NCBI GenBank assembly: GCA_030998015.1
Contig: JARWMV010000238.1
Coordinates: 806,001-870,000, forward strand
Length of the DNA: 64,000 bases
Source of the DNA: Ceratorhiza oryzae-sativae
Taxonomy: Eukaryota; Basidiomycota; Agaricomycetes; Cantharellales; Ceratobasidiaceae
Reading direction: 5' to 3'
The notes beneath the pieces were generated by a model. That model searched no databases. It was not told where the DNA came from and saw only the letters and a list, made by a program, of their open reading frames with translations. A program made the translations under genes and the position numbers. Each line of letters starts with the position of its first letter. The first letter of the stretch is position 1. Of the stretch, positions 35,929 to 49,283 are shown piece by piece.

Positions 35929-38900
35929 ATGGGAAAGGCAAAAAAGATACAGAGTGAGTGCGAGCGACGATGGCGGGGACGTACATCACCTGCGCTCTGC
36001 TGCGACCGAGCCTCGTGTCCGCGTGTCTGGCGCCCCCTGCACCCCCCTGGTCCCCACCTCGAGCGATGTGCTGACTGCCCTGTCTCTGTTTGCCTCTGCT
36101 GCGCGCCATCCCGCTCGTCGATGACCGTGTCGTGTGCATCGCAGACCGCCCGAAGACGTCTCAGCCAATGTCGTCTGCTCGTGCCCATACCGTAGCCGTC
36201 TCGCGCACGCACACAACGTACGACGGCCCCGAGGATGAAGAGGACATCTGTCCCGTATGCGAGGTCGAGTGCATATGCAACAACGTCGTCGAGTCCGTCA
36301 CCGCCAGCAATTTCGCCGAATTTAACAGACAAGCAAACACCAGATCCAACGTTCCTAAATCTTCATCCCACACGAGCAAGAACACCAGCGCCGGTGCGAG
36401 TACGAGCACCCGGCCGGCGACGACCTCGACTCCTTCAAAATTTACCTCGGCGCTTGTTGCGGGGCTCAGACCCTCACCCAAGGGCCTGCCTCGCCCTCCA
36501 TCGTCGTATGCCACAGCTGCTGCGTCTCCGTCACCGACACCCTCGAACATTGCGCCGCGCCTCCAGTCGCTCAAGCTCCGTCTCGCCGCCCCAGAAAAGA
36601 ACTCGGACGGCACGCTCTCGGATTCATCCAACTCGACCATCGACGCGCCACATACCCACCCGTCTGCCCCTCAGCTCGCGCGCTTTCCGCTCCCAAAACA
36701 TGCTCCTAGTCCTGGCTCAGGCACGGCTACTCCTAGAAACGCGCTCGACGACCGAATATCACCCGCTCATGCAGCCAAAATGGTCCCGCCCAAAGTCATA
36801 GCCAAGACCAAAGGCAAGGGCAAGGCTCCCGTTGATCGCAAATCTGCACCTGCCATCAAAAAATTTGCCCAGGGGAACCCGAAAAAGCCTGTGCTCGCAA
36901 CCGCAAAAAAGCGCAAACTCGGGCGCCCACACAAGAAGCGCGTACGAGAAACCACGAGCGAGTCAAGTCTTAGCGACTTTGAGGACTTTGACGAAGACGA
37001 CTTTTTGCCTTTCCATGGCTCTACCCGGACCCAGCCGCCAAAGGCGATCAAGAGGAAGCAGAGCGTGGATCCGGACACCGGGTTTGCCACTTTTGTCAGC
37101 GCGAGTGTGTTTGAACGATCGGGGACCGACTCTGGCTCGGACTCGGAAACCAGCGGCCTTGATCTCAGTGGAGACAGCGAGATCGAGGCTGAGGAGGAAC
37201 GCCTGATTCTTGCCGAGGCCGAGGAAGAAGAACGCCAGCGCAAACTGAGAGAGCTCCTCATGGGCTCGAACCGCCACAACCACAACGGAGGCGGCGGCGG
37301 TGGCGGCGGCCAACAATGGCACATCAAACCGCGCCGTAAGAGTGTCGAAGGTCAAGAATCAGATGACGACGAAACGAGCTCAGATTCGGGCGCGGGTGAA
37401 GAGGAAGAGGAAGAGGAAGAAGACGATCCAGACGACGAAGCGGATGGAGAAGAGCCGGCTGCGGCCTGGTCGACAGAGGACGAGGACGACTTGTTCTTTG
37501 CTAATCTCTCCGACTCGACCATGTCTTTATCAGCTGGCCAAGAGGACGAGGATGACGATGACAGCGAAGCCGTCTCCTCCACTGCTGATCTCGCCGAAGC
37601 CGTCAATGCGGGCTTTTTGTCCGGAATGAGCGCGATGGGCATGCCCATGGTGGTGATGGAAGATTTTGGTGCGAATTTCGGCTTGGGGATGGGTATGGAT
37701 AACGTGCTGGATGTAACCGGCCTCGATCTCGAATTTGAGCAACGCGCGCGAGCGCAGCTCTCTGAGGAAAAGCGCAGTCCCGAGCCCTCTTCTGCCGACG
37801 TTTTTGGCGCAAGCTATGACTACACGAGGGAAGCGATGGATGCCATCAATGAACTTGAAATGGACATCGATGAGGAAGACACAGATGCGACTGAATACGA
37901 GGATTCCGAGATGGATGGCGAAACCACTGCCGACGAAATGGAACGCGGACGCACTCCTTCGCGATTCCGTTTCCCGACCCCTCCAACGATCAATCCCCTT
38001 GCGACCTTTACGCCCACTCCGACCACAAGCCCTGTCGGGTGGCGTGATTTCACGCCCACGCATTTCCGGCCTTCACCCTCGGCTCGTCGAGCTCCCCATG
38101 CACGCGCGGCGTCCTTTGACGGATTTGCCGCGCTCGGCATCATCCGTGGGCGAACGATCAGTGCTGGCGCTGCAAGCGGTACTCCTGGTCCCAATATCAA
38201 CGGCTCTGACGGGTCTACGTCTGAAGTTAGCAATAGAGCTCCTGTGATGGGCTCGTTTGGTCGAACGAGCGATCGCAGGCGTGCGGCGATTATCGATGGG
38301 AGTGCAACAGTGCCTAGCCCGTTTGCAGCTCGGCGGAATCGCTCGAACAGCTGGAAGAGCGGAAGGAAGCACTTTGGAACCAAGGTGGGTGTATGCGGCA
38401 CCGCAATTTTTTTTTTTTTGATCTGTAAAATTGATGGGTGTCAAATTACTAGAGTGATATCTTCCCGATGCTTGCACGTCGCGCAAGGCAAAATTCAATT
38501 ACCACTCAAGGCTCGGGTCGTTCGTCGTTCCATTTCCCAACGGAACCAGAACTGGACATGGAAATGGATATGGAGTCGTCTACCGAGCCGTTTGAGTTGG
38601 ACGACGTGCTCGACTTTTCAAACGTCTCGGACGATCACACCCATCACGGCTCACACGTACAGGGACAAGAGACGGATCTCCAGGGCGAGGATCATCTACG
38701 TAACCTGGACCGGTGGGATCGTATACCAATGGGTACTTTCCGACGTACCCGAGAGCCACACGACACGGGTGTTGTGCCTGGTACAAGCTCTGACGGATTT
38801 TCGTACGGTGCGGCCTCGAGAGCCACGTGGGAAGGTGGTGTGCTCTGGGGAGGTGGGTTAGACACATTGGGCGAGGATAAGGCGTTGTTGAGCTCTGTCC

Positions 38901-39049
38901 CATCGAACGAGGACAGTTTTGGTAATGTGGGTACCGCGGGAGGTTTCGAAAAAGCTGTGTCGCGCAAGGAGCGACGGAGGCGTAAGAAGCTGGCTGCGGC
39001 GGTGCCGACCAAGTCGTTTATTACGCCCCCGCCGTCGCGAAGAATCTAA
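35929..39049 (+). CDS. Acidic low-complexity nuclear protein with N-terminal Cys cluster, possibly Ifh1/CRF1-like
   Basis: Three exons fit. Exon 1 (35929-35953, M-G-K-A-K-K-I-Q) ends at a good GTGAGT donor and joins 36145 in frame, giving N-R-P-K-T-S-Q-P. A conserved-looking segment follows, D-I-C-P-V-C-E-V-E-C-I-C-N-N (CxxCxxxCxC). The middle is Ser/Pro-rich, then basic (K-K-R-K-L-G-R-P-H-K-K-R, a likely nuclear signal and AT-hook-like G-R-P), then very acidic with Glu/Asp runs, including W-S-T-E-D-E-D-D-L-F-F-A-N-L. The last intron, about 38384-38452, contains a T15-17 tract. The C-terminus is basic (S-R-K-E-R-R-R-R-K-K-L-A-A-A). The F-F-A-N-L acidic block recalls Ifh1/CRF1 co-regulators of ribosomal protein genes, but that link is weak. 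If exon 1 is wrong the start is the ATG at 36168. Confidence 0.75.
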
Positions 39050-39806
39050 TTATTGATTTATATTTTGGTCAAAAATTTTTCTGTAGCCCCAAATTGGTTT
39101 TCTTTCCCCCTCTCTTTTCGCATGGATTGGTTTGCTTATTCGTGGATTTGTACTTGAACTTATTTCGCTTGCTTTGTATGCCAATCAACATGTTGCCGTT
39201 TTCCCTGTCCTACATATGCATGTATGCGATCCAATTTTTTTTTTGATATTCCTAGTTTTGTCGCTTATAGCTGGTTGCAAATGAATGGATGTTGATCAAT
39301 GTTGCGTTGGTGGCATGCTGCAGAAGATTTTTATTCTGAAAGGTGGAAGGTGATCTGACAAGTGGAAGATGTGGGACTGAGGGCGGAAAGCCCTGCCTGT
39401 GCGGCCCAGACATTTCTCTCTCACTCGTGGTGATCACGTTAATCTGGCGTATGAATAAATGACCCGGGATATTCATTCCATAGTGGGCAACAGATTCTAA
39501 TAAGCGCTGTGAATAACTACAGCTAATCGGGATTGCGGCTGGCATTGCAAACTTTGTTGACTGTGCACTTACGTCGGCGGGACCCAGGCGCCGAGTGTCT
39601 GTGCTTGGGAGAGAGGTGATGGGGGCACAGAATGACGTTGTGGACGGCTCTACGATACGTTGTGGACACGGGTGCGGCTGGAGCTATACAGGACTTAGTC
39701 AGGCTTAGTCAAGGAATTGGCTGACAAGGTGCGGGTTGGATGGCGGAGACGCCTGTCGACCACGATCTGCTCACGGCCTGAGCACGATGCGCAAGTGAGC
39801 GGGAGA
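39050..39806. other. Intergenic region upstream of UFD4
   Basis: 757 bp with T-rich 3'-end sequence at its left and a T run near 39235-39245. No gene recognised. Confidence 0.4.
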
Positions 39807-42800
39807 ATGACGAACGACAAGCCGCGCACCCGGAGCCAGCACGAGACCCAGCCCGAGATCGAGAGCACCGACGAGCCTGGTCCACGCACCCGCGCCCGCG
39901 CCGCCGCGACGACCTCCACCACCTCCCAGCCAGCGCCGACACCCTCTGCAGCAGCCGCCAGCGCACCCCGCCGCAAAGACAAGGGCAAGCACAAGCAGCC
40001 CGAGCCCGACACCCGGCCTGCCAAGCGGTGAGTCTTATATCAGCGGCTCGTGTTCGCGCGTTAATGTCGCTCCAGCCCAAGACGCAGTGCACCAGCTGCC
40101 ACCACCATCCCCACAAGCACATCTCTCGCCATCAACGAGCCCAAGCGCGATCCCAAGGGAAAGAAGCGAGCCGCTCCCGATCCCGACTCGGACGACGCAG
40201 CCACCTCGTCGAAGAAACACAAGTCCCCCTATTCTCTGCGCACCCGTTCTTCACTCCCTAACATCCCCAAGCCCTCCACCGTCATGACTCGCAAGAACAA
40301 GTGCGTACGCTTTGCTCTGTCATGTCTGATTAGCACTGATTGTGCTTGTAGGCCTACACGCAAGGCTTCCTCATCCAAATTCCAATCCCGTGCCGGTATG
40401 AGCATAGTCTTTGTCGCTTCGCCATTCGTACTCAACCTCTTGTCTAGATGACGAAATGATCGATGTTGGCACCGACGCCCGACCCGAAGACGAGACTAGT
40501 CCTCCCGAAGGCTCCCGAAAAGACAAGGCCCCCGAGCGCCACGAGAGCGACGAGGAAGAGGAGGAAGACGATAGCGACGATGATGACGAAGATCAGGAGC
40601 AGGAGCCTCCGTCCTCTGGCCTGGCTCAGTCCGGACTGGACGAGTCGGCAGTATCTGCTCTGTTTGGCGCCGACTTCCGTGCGCTAGGATCCTACATGCT
40701 ATCTCTCTCATCTCGTTTGAAGACGATTCTCAATAACATCAAGCCCGCGGCCAGCCCGACCACTCGGCTGATGGCTCTCCAAGAGCTCAGCGAGATCCTC
40801 AGCATGAGCACAGAGGATACCCTCGCTGGTTATTTCCAAGTTGACTCGTTTGTTGCCGAGTTGGTTCGCATCATGGGAGGCAAAGGTTCAGGCGACGACG
40901 ATGAAGAAACAAACGAGGACGACGAAGACGCTTCGCTCGCCGCCGCTCTGGCTCTCAGCGCTGGTGGTTTCCCGGGCGATGAAAACCTCGAGGCACAGGT
41001 GCTTGCTTGCCGCTGTCTCGCCAACCTCATGGAGGCCCTCCCCGGCTGTGCCCACACTGTTGTCTACCACGGCGCTGTCCCGGTTCTGTGCAGCAAACTC
41101 ATTGACATTCAATACATCGATCTTGCCGAGCAAACCCTCAGTGTGAGTAGTGTTTGTTTACGTGTGCCACCAGAACCTAATCCATCGCATAGACCCTCGA
41201 AAAAATATCTCAAGATGACTCTGGCGCGATTGTCCGTGAAGGCGGACTTGCGGCTCTGCTCAACTTCCTCGACTTCTTTTCCACAAACGTCCAACGAACC
41301 GCCCTTCAGGCCGCCGCGAATTGCTGCCGTAACATTAGTGTGGATAACTACTCTATGGTCAAGGATGTTTTCCCGATCATCCGAACGGTCCTTGGTTATG
41401 CCGATCCGCGATTGGTCGAGCATGCGTCACTCTGTGTTATTCGTTCCATCGAGAGTTTCCGAAGTCATCCTGAACTCCTTGAAGGGTTGGTTGATACTGC
41501 CCTGTTGCGCGCATTGACCTCGGCTTCTGTCAGCCCCGGAACATTTACCCTTATTCTGCGTGCCCTCTCAAGCGCAACCAAGGCGAGCCCAAAGATCACC
41601 TTGGCCTTGCTAGAGGCAGATGTGGCGGGCACGTTGTATCAGATTTTGACTGGAGTTGTGCCACCGGCTGATGGGGCTGATACATGCCCAGGTGGCGAAA
41701 ACACGGCCACCAGTGCGGCAGGCGCAGGAGGGCTGACCGATATGGCTGTGATGCAAAATCTCGCTCATCGACCGAAGGATCAGGTGGACGAAGCGCTCAG
41801 TCTGGTCTCGGAGCTTATGCCGCCTCTGCCTAGAGGTGTGTCTCAAATGTGTCATGCTATAATAGCTATAGCTAACTGGGTTTTTCAGATGGTGTGTTTG
41901 ACCATCGAGCGTACTCAGAAAAGGCCCTTGCTCGTTTGGTCAAGGCAAAAATCAAGGCGATCAAGAGCGCGCGCAACAAGAGTCCGAGTGCGACTGCTGG
42001 GCCTAGCAACGCTGCAGATCTTGCCACGCATATTGATGCAAGTGCTGAGGACCCCAACTTGGCCACACCTGTGGCTGAAGCTGGCTCGGCTACGCCTGTC
42101 GCTCGACCCGGATCACCAATCGCCAATGCCGGCTCCCCTATTCACCCAAGTTCCCCAGTTCGTCCTGGCTCTCCAGCCATTGCTGCTACTCCTACGTTAT
42201 CTCGAACAGAACTGTTGCGCTCCAAGCCCGAGCTTGTGGGCCGTTATCTGCGCTTGATGGTTCCTGTTTTGGTAGATGTATATGCAGCTAGCGTGTCGAC
42301 CCAGACGAGGAGCAAGTCGTTAACCGGCATCTTAAAAGCCGTCAGCTTTGCAGAGGGCGACGAGCTTAACTCTGTTTTAAAGGTATGTTCATTTGGAGCT
42401 GTCATCGAAATCAGTGATTTGATTGGGTTTGTTTAGAGCGTTCCTGTGGCAACTTTCGTTGGATCCATCCTCTCATCGCGAGACTATCCCGTGCTCACCA
42501 TCTGTGCATTGCAACTGGTCGAGCTACTGTTGACCAAGGCTCCAGGCGTGTATCGACCGGCTCTGCGCCGTGAAGGAGTCTTGCACGAGATCGAAATCTT
42601 GACTGAGCGACCATTGACTACCAAAACAAAGGATTCGAAGACTGAAGAGGGTTCATCGCGCGGAAAAGCAGACGAAGTCCGCGTAAAGCAGGAGGATGGC
42701 GTTCAAGCACGTGGCAAACCCGAGGATGTAGCCAAGCCCGCAGCAAGCTCTTCTCCTATTCCCGAGCCTACGTCTGAGCGGGACGAGTCGCCCCTAGCTG

Positions 42801-45800
42801 ACCGAGAACGAGATGAGCGCGAGCGAGAAAAGGAGCGCCCGGTTATCCCAATTCCTGTTAAGCGGTCCTCCAATGTTGTCCTCGATCCGCAGGATGCAAT
42901 CACACTTCGAGCTAAGGTTGTCCGGTTCAAGCATATGTCAGGTGGAGAGGATAGCGCCGTGGACCCGATGCTGGAGCGTCTTCGTGGCCTGCTGGCGACC
43001 CTACGTGACCCGGCGGCTGGGGAGGTTCAGTTGAAGAATGCCGTCAAAGATATTGCGGGCCTGTTTGCGGGTGGGGCTGGAGCGAGCGTGTCGAGCTATG
43101 AACTGCTGAAGAGCGGTCTGGTTGACGGGCTTTTACAGTTTACGACCGATCCTTCGCTTGCATGTGAGTGTTTTACGCTACTGTTTCTCGCTTGGAACGG
43201 GCATTGACCGAAGAATTTAGTGGATGTGCCGAGGAGGCAGCTCATGATTTTGCAAGCTTTCGCCGTACGCTCTGGCAAGGGCTCTGATTCCCCTTCATCG
43301 ACGTCGCCGTTCGCAGTCCTAGTGAAGAAGTTACAGGAAAGTTTGACGAGGATTGAAAACTTTGAGGTTGTGACTGTTTCACCTGGCGCGGAAGGTACGA
43401 ACACATACTAATCTGGTGGAGTCTATCTAACATCCTTGCGCAGCGTCTCGACGAAATTCCGCTTCTATGCTCGCTCGCCAACTCCGGCTACGCATTATTG
43501 CAGAGGAAGGCACGGATGCCCCGCGCTCCTGTACTAATATTGTTGTCTCGATCCACGCCATTGCAACATTCCAAGCCCTAAACGATTATCTGCGACCTCG
43601 CGTTGCTGGTGCCGCAGCAGCTTTGGGTTCGGGAGGTTCGAGGTTATCAGGTGTTTTGGCAGCGTTCGCAGCTGCGGCGGGGTTGCCGGCTGGCGCACTC
43701 GGCAGGGTTGCAGCTAGCGCAGGTACAAGCGCCCCAGGTGGTGGCCCAGGTGCCAGTTCCAATATTCCAGGGAGCTCTTCCACTCCAACTCTTGGACGAA
43801 GGCGAAGCCAGCGATTAAAAGCCAAGGACAACGCTGTCTCTGGAGATGGGGAAGACAATACGGCTCCTTCTGCCGAGACACCCACAACCACACCAAGTGC
43901 ACCAGGTGCTTCTTCATTTTCGGGTGCGCCCATAGCTTCATCTGCCCTTGCGGACATGGGCCTTCCTCCACCCTCGGCGATGCTTGCTGCCTTGGCATCG
44001 GGTGGAGATCCTGGACTTCCCATGTTATCGAGCGAAGATTATGATATGGAGCACGCTGAAGATATGCTAAATGAAGATTTTGAAGCCGAGGTAAATATGG
44101 TGATCATTACTACACGTTTATTGTGCTCAATACCTTGTTTAGTTTTACGAAGAAGATATGGAGCCTCAACACGCGACACCTGATAAGACGGTATCTGTGG
44201 CGCTGACTGATGGTGAGCTGGTTTCCTTACCCGATACTTCCCATGCTTATCCCTTGATTAGATGGTACAAAAGTTGAGGCACAAACACCAGACGGTACTC
44301 GCGTCGCCACTCCCAATCCGAGTCAAGGGCTCGAACGTCAATCGACTGGCACACCGTCGTCCTCGGGTTCTAAATTCTCGTATGCAGCAGCTCTCAAGTC
44401 GAAGCCGACTGACTGGCACTTGGAATTCTCGATGGACGACCACGTGCTACCGCTCGATATGACGATTTATGGGCCGTGCATCATCATGAAGCCGGCGTGC
44501 TGCCGCATCAGGATCATCATCAAGCCTGAGTGCGGGAATCGCTGCTCTAAGTGCGCCTTCGCTTTGGCAAGGTGTGTATACCGTCAAGTACAAGAAAGTT
44601 CCGGGACCACCGCCCGCCCAGAGTGGAAGTGAGTATGCGTAGCGGGCATAGATATTTCCTTGTGGCTTATGCGTACATTTTAGGCCGCGTCGAATCATTA
44701 CCGACATCCGAGAGCGTCCTGAATGCGGATTCAGCGCACATCCAGATCCTTCGCTTGCTCAGGGTGTTGCACAAGATGAATTTAATGGCCAAGGACAGGG
44801 TCTCGATTGATACTGCTGGTGTTATTCTGCCCGAGAGTGCCTTTGTCAACAACAAGCTAACCGCCAAGCTGACAAGACAGCTCGAGGAGCCGATGATTGT
44901 GGCAAGGTAAGCTAACGCGGCTAGTCCAATGTAACCTTGTGCTAATATATTGCGCGGTAGCCAATGCCTTCCTGATTGGGCGGTGGAACTGCCACAACAA
45001 TATTACTTCCTCTTCCCATTCTCCACCCGTTTTTCGTTCCTTCAGTCCACCTCGTTTGGTTATGCTCGTCTCATCACCAAATGGCAGTCTCAACAACAGC
45101 GCTCATCTGACTCTTCTCGCCGCGATGACGCTTTTGGGTACCTCGGGCGTCTTCAGCGGCAAAAAGTTCGCATATCGCGACACCACATCCTCGAGTCGGC
45201 CGCCAAAGTCCTCGAGCTGTATGGCTCGAGCTCCAGCGTGCTGGAAGTCGAGTATTTCGAAGAGGTTGGGACTGGGCTTGGTCCGACACTCGAATTTTAT
45301 TCGCTTGTGTCGAAGGAGTTCGCAAGGCGTGATTTGAAAATGTGGAGAGATGCTGATGCGAGCGTTGAGGGCCCATACGTGCAGCGTCCCCTGGGATTGT
45401 TCCCGTCACCCGAAACCAAGGAAGGAACCAAGTACGCACACAATACTGGGCCTATCAGGATGGTACTCATAGCCTCTATAGGTCACGGATAAGGCTCTTC
45501 ACCATGCTCGGCCAATTCGTTGGCAAGGCTTTATTAGATTCGAGGATTATCGACATATCGTTCAATCCTCTGTTCCTCAAGTATATCCTAAGCGAAGAAG
45601 TCCCATTGACATTGGCTAGCTTGAAGGTATGTCGCCAACCCGAAATAGGCCTGTGACCTGTAGCACTCAGCACGTTCCTGTTAGATGGTTGATCCCGCTC
45701 TTGCCAACTCGCTCTCTAAACTTCAAGCTTATGGCGTGGCACGCCGCGAAATTCAATCCAGCCCCAGCATGTCTCAAGCCGAGAAGGATGCAGCATACGC

Positions 45801-46604
45801 GGATCTCACGATTCATGGAGCGCATCTAGAAGATCTTGCGCTAGACTTTACGGTTCCTGGATACGATATTGAGCTTGTGGTATGTGCACTAATGATTTGA
45901 GCGATGGCTGGCATGTTGACTAGATCCGTTACATCCAGCCAGGAGGCAAGGATATCGCGGTGACCGAAGGCAACGTTGAGGAGTATGTTCGTGAAGTGAT
46001 CGATGCTGTTATTGGGCGAGGCATCCAGGCACAAACTCAAGCATTCCGTACGGGATTCTCAAAGGTCTTCCCAGTTACCGATCTTCAGAGTTTCTCATCA
46101 GAGGAACTGGATCTCTTGTTCGGCAATGCAGACGAGGACTGGTCGCCAGAGAGTGAGCCATTCTTAACCTGACAATTGCCTAACGACTAATTTTCCGTGT
46201 TATAGCGCTAGCCGATGCACTTAAAGCCGACCACGGGTTCAACATAGACAGTACTGCAATCAGAGACTTGATTTCTATTATGTCCGCCTATGACGACTCT
46301 GCTCGGCGCGCGTTTTTGCAGTTTATCACTGGAAGTCCCAAGTTGCCCATTGGAGGTGAGCATTAAAGTCAGAAAGCATACTGGAGCAGCGCTCATCATG
46401 TTAATAGGTTTCCGTGGACTGAGCCCACAGCTGACAGTCGTACGCAAGCCCCACGAGGCACCTCTGAAGGCAGACGATTATTTGCCGAGTGTCATGACCT
46501 GTGTAAACTACCTCAAGCTGCCTGAGTACAGTGCTAAAAACGTGATGGAAGCACGGTTGAAGACAGCCATGATGGAGGGTGGAGGGAGCTTCCATTTATC
46601 ATAG
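39807..46604 (+). CDS. UFD4: HECT-type E3 ubiquitin ligase, Ufd4/TRIP12
   Basis: Long multi-exon gene. The N-terminus is disordered and basic/acidic (several short exons to about 40600). Armadillo repeats begin with S-A-V-S-A-L-F-G-A-D-F-R-A-L and L-K-T-I-L-N-N-I, and include L-A-C-R-C-L-A-N-L-M-E-A-L-P and A-A-N-C-C-R-N-I-S. A long linker (about 41900-44600) has acidic and Ala/Pro/Gly-rich parts. The HECT domain runs from about 45050: E-V-E-Y-F-E-E-V-G-T-G-L-G-P-T-L-E-F-Y, L-G-Q-F-V-G-K-A-L-L-D-S-R, F-L-Q-F-I-T-G-S-P-K-L-P. The catalytic cysteine is in L-P-S-V-M-T-C-V-N-Y-L-K-L-P. The stop ends at 46604. Ufd4/TRIP12 ligases extend ubiquitin on ubiquitin-fusion and N-degron substrates. Assignment is firm; some middle exon borders are approximate. 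Confidence 0.92.
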
Positions 46605-46842
46605 ACAAGGGTTCATCGGCTCGCGATCATGGTTCAATATTGCTATCTCTTGTTGAAGCGTAAACATCGTTCTGTGTGTCTAATATATTCCGCCATTTTT
46701 CTTCGTGTTTTGTAGTCTCTGGCATCCTATTTGCGATAGTTACTCCCCTGAGACCCTGAACAGGGCACCCCTCCGTGGTTAAGCGGCTCCGTTGGGTACT
46801 TTGTCTGAACTACTTACTCTGAGCGCTCTTTTACACCTCACG
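46605..46842. promoter_or_regulatory. Spacer between UFD4 and the desaturase gene
   Basis: 238 bp holding the UFD4 3' UTR and the desaturase promoter. No TATA box or gene seen. Confidence 0.35.
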
Positions 46843-48643
46843 ATGGGCACTAGCGAAAAAATTTGGAAGAGAGAGGAAGTTTGCACACGTATTCTTGCTG
46901 GTGAAACTCTTTTTATCTATCACGGCAAGCTCATTCGCGTTCCTCCTTCCTGGCTCGCACAACATCCTGGGGGCCGACTTGCTATACTCCATTTTGTCGG
47001 CCGCGATGCCACGGACGAAGTCGACGCGTTCCACCCAGATGCAGTCCTCAAGAAGTTGCTGCGGTATTCGATTGGTCGCGTCGAGGTCTCACAGCACGGA
47101 TGGGAGCCGCTTGTGCCTCCCGTGATGGCTGGTTGGGTACGAAAAAAGGACGACAGCGGGAACGAAGGCTGGATACACGAAGCTGAAGCTTGGCATGTCA
47201 ATCCCGCGGGCGACAATGGACCGACGCCGACCTCTGAGATTCTGCTCGTCAAAAAAGGCACCACTGAAAGTAGCCCCAAACCGACACTGAGCAGCATCAC
47301 CGCACCGCCCACTCTGTTGTCCCCGAAGGTGCAGCAGCAACACATCAAGGCATATCGCGCCCTTCATGCAGAAATTACCAAGGCCGGCTTATACCGGACA
47401 CCTTACCTCACTGGATATGGGCCCGAAGTTGCTCGGTATACTCTGCTGGCGATCATATCAGTTCTGGCGTATCGACACAAGTGGTTCTTGACAAGCGCGC
47501 TTTTCCTAGGGTGCTTATTTCATCAACTTGTTTTTACTGTTCACGACCTCGCGCATAACGGTGTCACACACGTCCGGGTTATAGACAGATCGCTTTCAAT
47601 CCTGATTTCAGATTTCATTGGTGGGCTAAGCACCGGTTGGTGGGTCGATGTGAGTTCTCGTGTCTCGAAATCGCTCTCCTTCTAACCGCCATCGTACGTT
47701 CGCAGAATCACAACGTTCACCATCGTACGTGCTTTTGAGCAACTACCAATCATTTCTAACGTTTCCCCGATAGTTGTCACGAACCATCCCTCCCATGATC
47801 CGGATATTCAACACATCCCGTTCTTCGCGATTTCCCCAAAATTCTTGAACTCTCTTTGGTCATCGTATTACAAACGCATTATGGCCCACGATGCCTTTTC
47901 TCGTGTTTTACTGTCGGCTCAACATAAGCTCTTCTACGTGGTCATGTCTCTTGCGCGCTTCAACCTCTACGCCAATTCATATATATTCCTGGGGAAAAGT
48001 GGGCTAGAAGGACGACGCGGCGGATTTTGGTGGATGGAAGTCATTGGGATAGCATTCTATTGGACATGGTATACGGCTGTCTTACGGGGATGCGGAAGCT
48101 GGAAGACCGGGCTCGCGTACTTGCTTATCAGTCACATCGTACCAAGCCCTCTTCATGTCCAGGTGGGTTCTGCCGTTGTATTGGCACGAAAGTAGACTAA
48201 CATGTTTGTAGATTGTCCTCTCGCACTTTAGCCGATCCACTGAAGATCTCGGGCCAGCTGAATCTTTTGTTGCGCGACAGCTCCGAACTACAACAGATGT
48301 CATCTGCCCACCTCATCTGGCGTTCCTCCATGGTGGACTTCACCTCCAGGTGACTCACCACCTCTTCCCTCGGGTGAGTCGGCCTTGAAATGGGATCCAG
48401 AATAAACTAGAATACTGATCACTTCGCCTGTGCGCTTTTTAGCTACCTCGTCACAACCTGGCGGCTGCATCACTTCTCGTGAAGCGTTTTGCTGCCGAGC
48501 AAGGACTTGAATATGCAGAATTTGGGTTCGCAGCTGGCAACCGTGAAGTCCTCGGCGTTCTCGCGGACGTCGCGTCACAGGTTAAAGTTGTAGGTATGGT
48601 CGCGCAGAGTGAGGTACAAAAGGCTATCAAAGGGGGTGATTAA
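46843..48643 (+). CDS. Cytochrome b5-fused sphingolipid delta-8 desaturase
   Basis: The ATG at 46843 is followed by a cytochrome b5 domain with the heme motif H-P-G-G and a second heme-side F-H-P-D. After a linker come membrane helices and the three histidine boxes: H-D-L-A-H-N-G-V-T-H, H-N-V-H-H, and L-Q-V-T-H-H-L-F-P-R, the last with the Gln typical of front-end desaturases. The second box is encoded by a 19-nt microexon, 47706-47724. The layout matches fungal delta-8 long-chain-base desaturases of the ER, which make 4,8-sphingadienine for glucosylceramides; a delta-6 fatty acid desaturase is the main alternative. Other introns are short GT-AG. The stop is the TAA at 48641-48643, after a hydrophilic tail. 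Confidence 0.9.
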
Positions 48644-49283
48644 TGTAGTGCTAGAGCTGGCTAATGCATACGGTTGGGTATGTATGCGCACACACATACT
48701 TTGGGGTTGGCACCAGTATGGTTTTGTTATAATATAGATATATAGAGAGCTTTTTTGTTGTCTTAGAGCTATTGGATGACTTCGACGTTACGTCAATGAC
48801 ACCTATAACTTGTTTTGCATTCATACTCCACTACCGAAGAGGAGCAATTCATAGCCTCTGCGGCGCGCGGCGTTTCTCCACCGATCGCGGTACGGTGCGG
48901 GTCAACTATCTTTGGAGCCCGAGTTGGCCCGAATTGCACCCTAGTGTTATCGATGATTTGGATCCTATATCAAGGTCCCTGGGGTTGAGCGAGTCCTTTT
49001 CTTACCAGTTGTATGCGCGACCACTTGCCATGCTTCCCCAAAACCGGGGTTTGCATGAGAGCTGATCCACCACCCAGAAGTTGCAAGTAAATTTCAATGC
49101 AAATCATTACAACGTTACGTTATCCCAGCGTTATGTTAACCCAAATTGCCACCACCAATTCTGTTCCCTAAACAAGGTCCAGAATCCTTACTTATGTATC
49201 ACATACCAACGGCATGAATCGATGGGATCAGCTTCGGCACCAACTCGGTACGCAGAGCTCTGCGTCCACCACCACCAGCCTCA
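48644..49283. other. Intergenic region between the desaturase and amine oxidase genes
   Basis: 640 bp, no gene recognised. The frame of the amine oxidase extends a little upstream of the chosen ATG without another ATG, so a short upstream exon of that gene cannot be excluded. Confidence 0.35.

Noticed and set aside
35664..36332. 222-codon minus-strand frame upstream of and into the acidic protein gene
   Set aside because: No domain, and it overlaps the better-supported exon 1/exon 2 structure on the plus strand.
46760..46800. TGGTTAAGCGG, like a tRNA A box
   Set aside because: No B box follows at the right distance and no cloverleaf forms.
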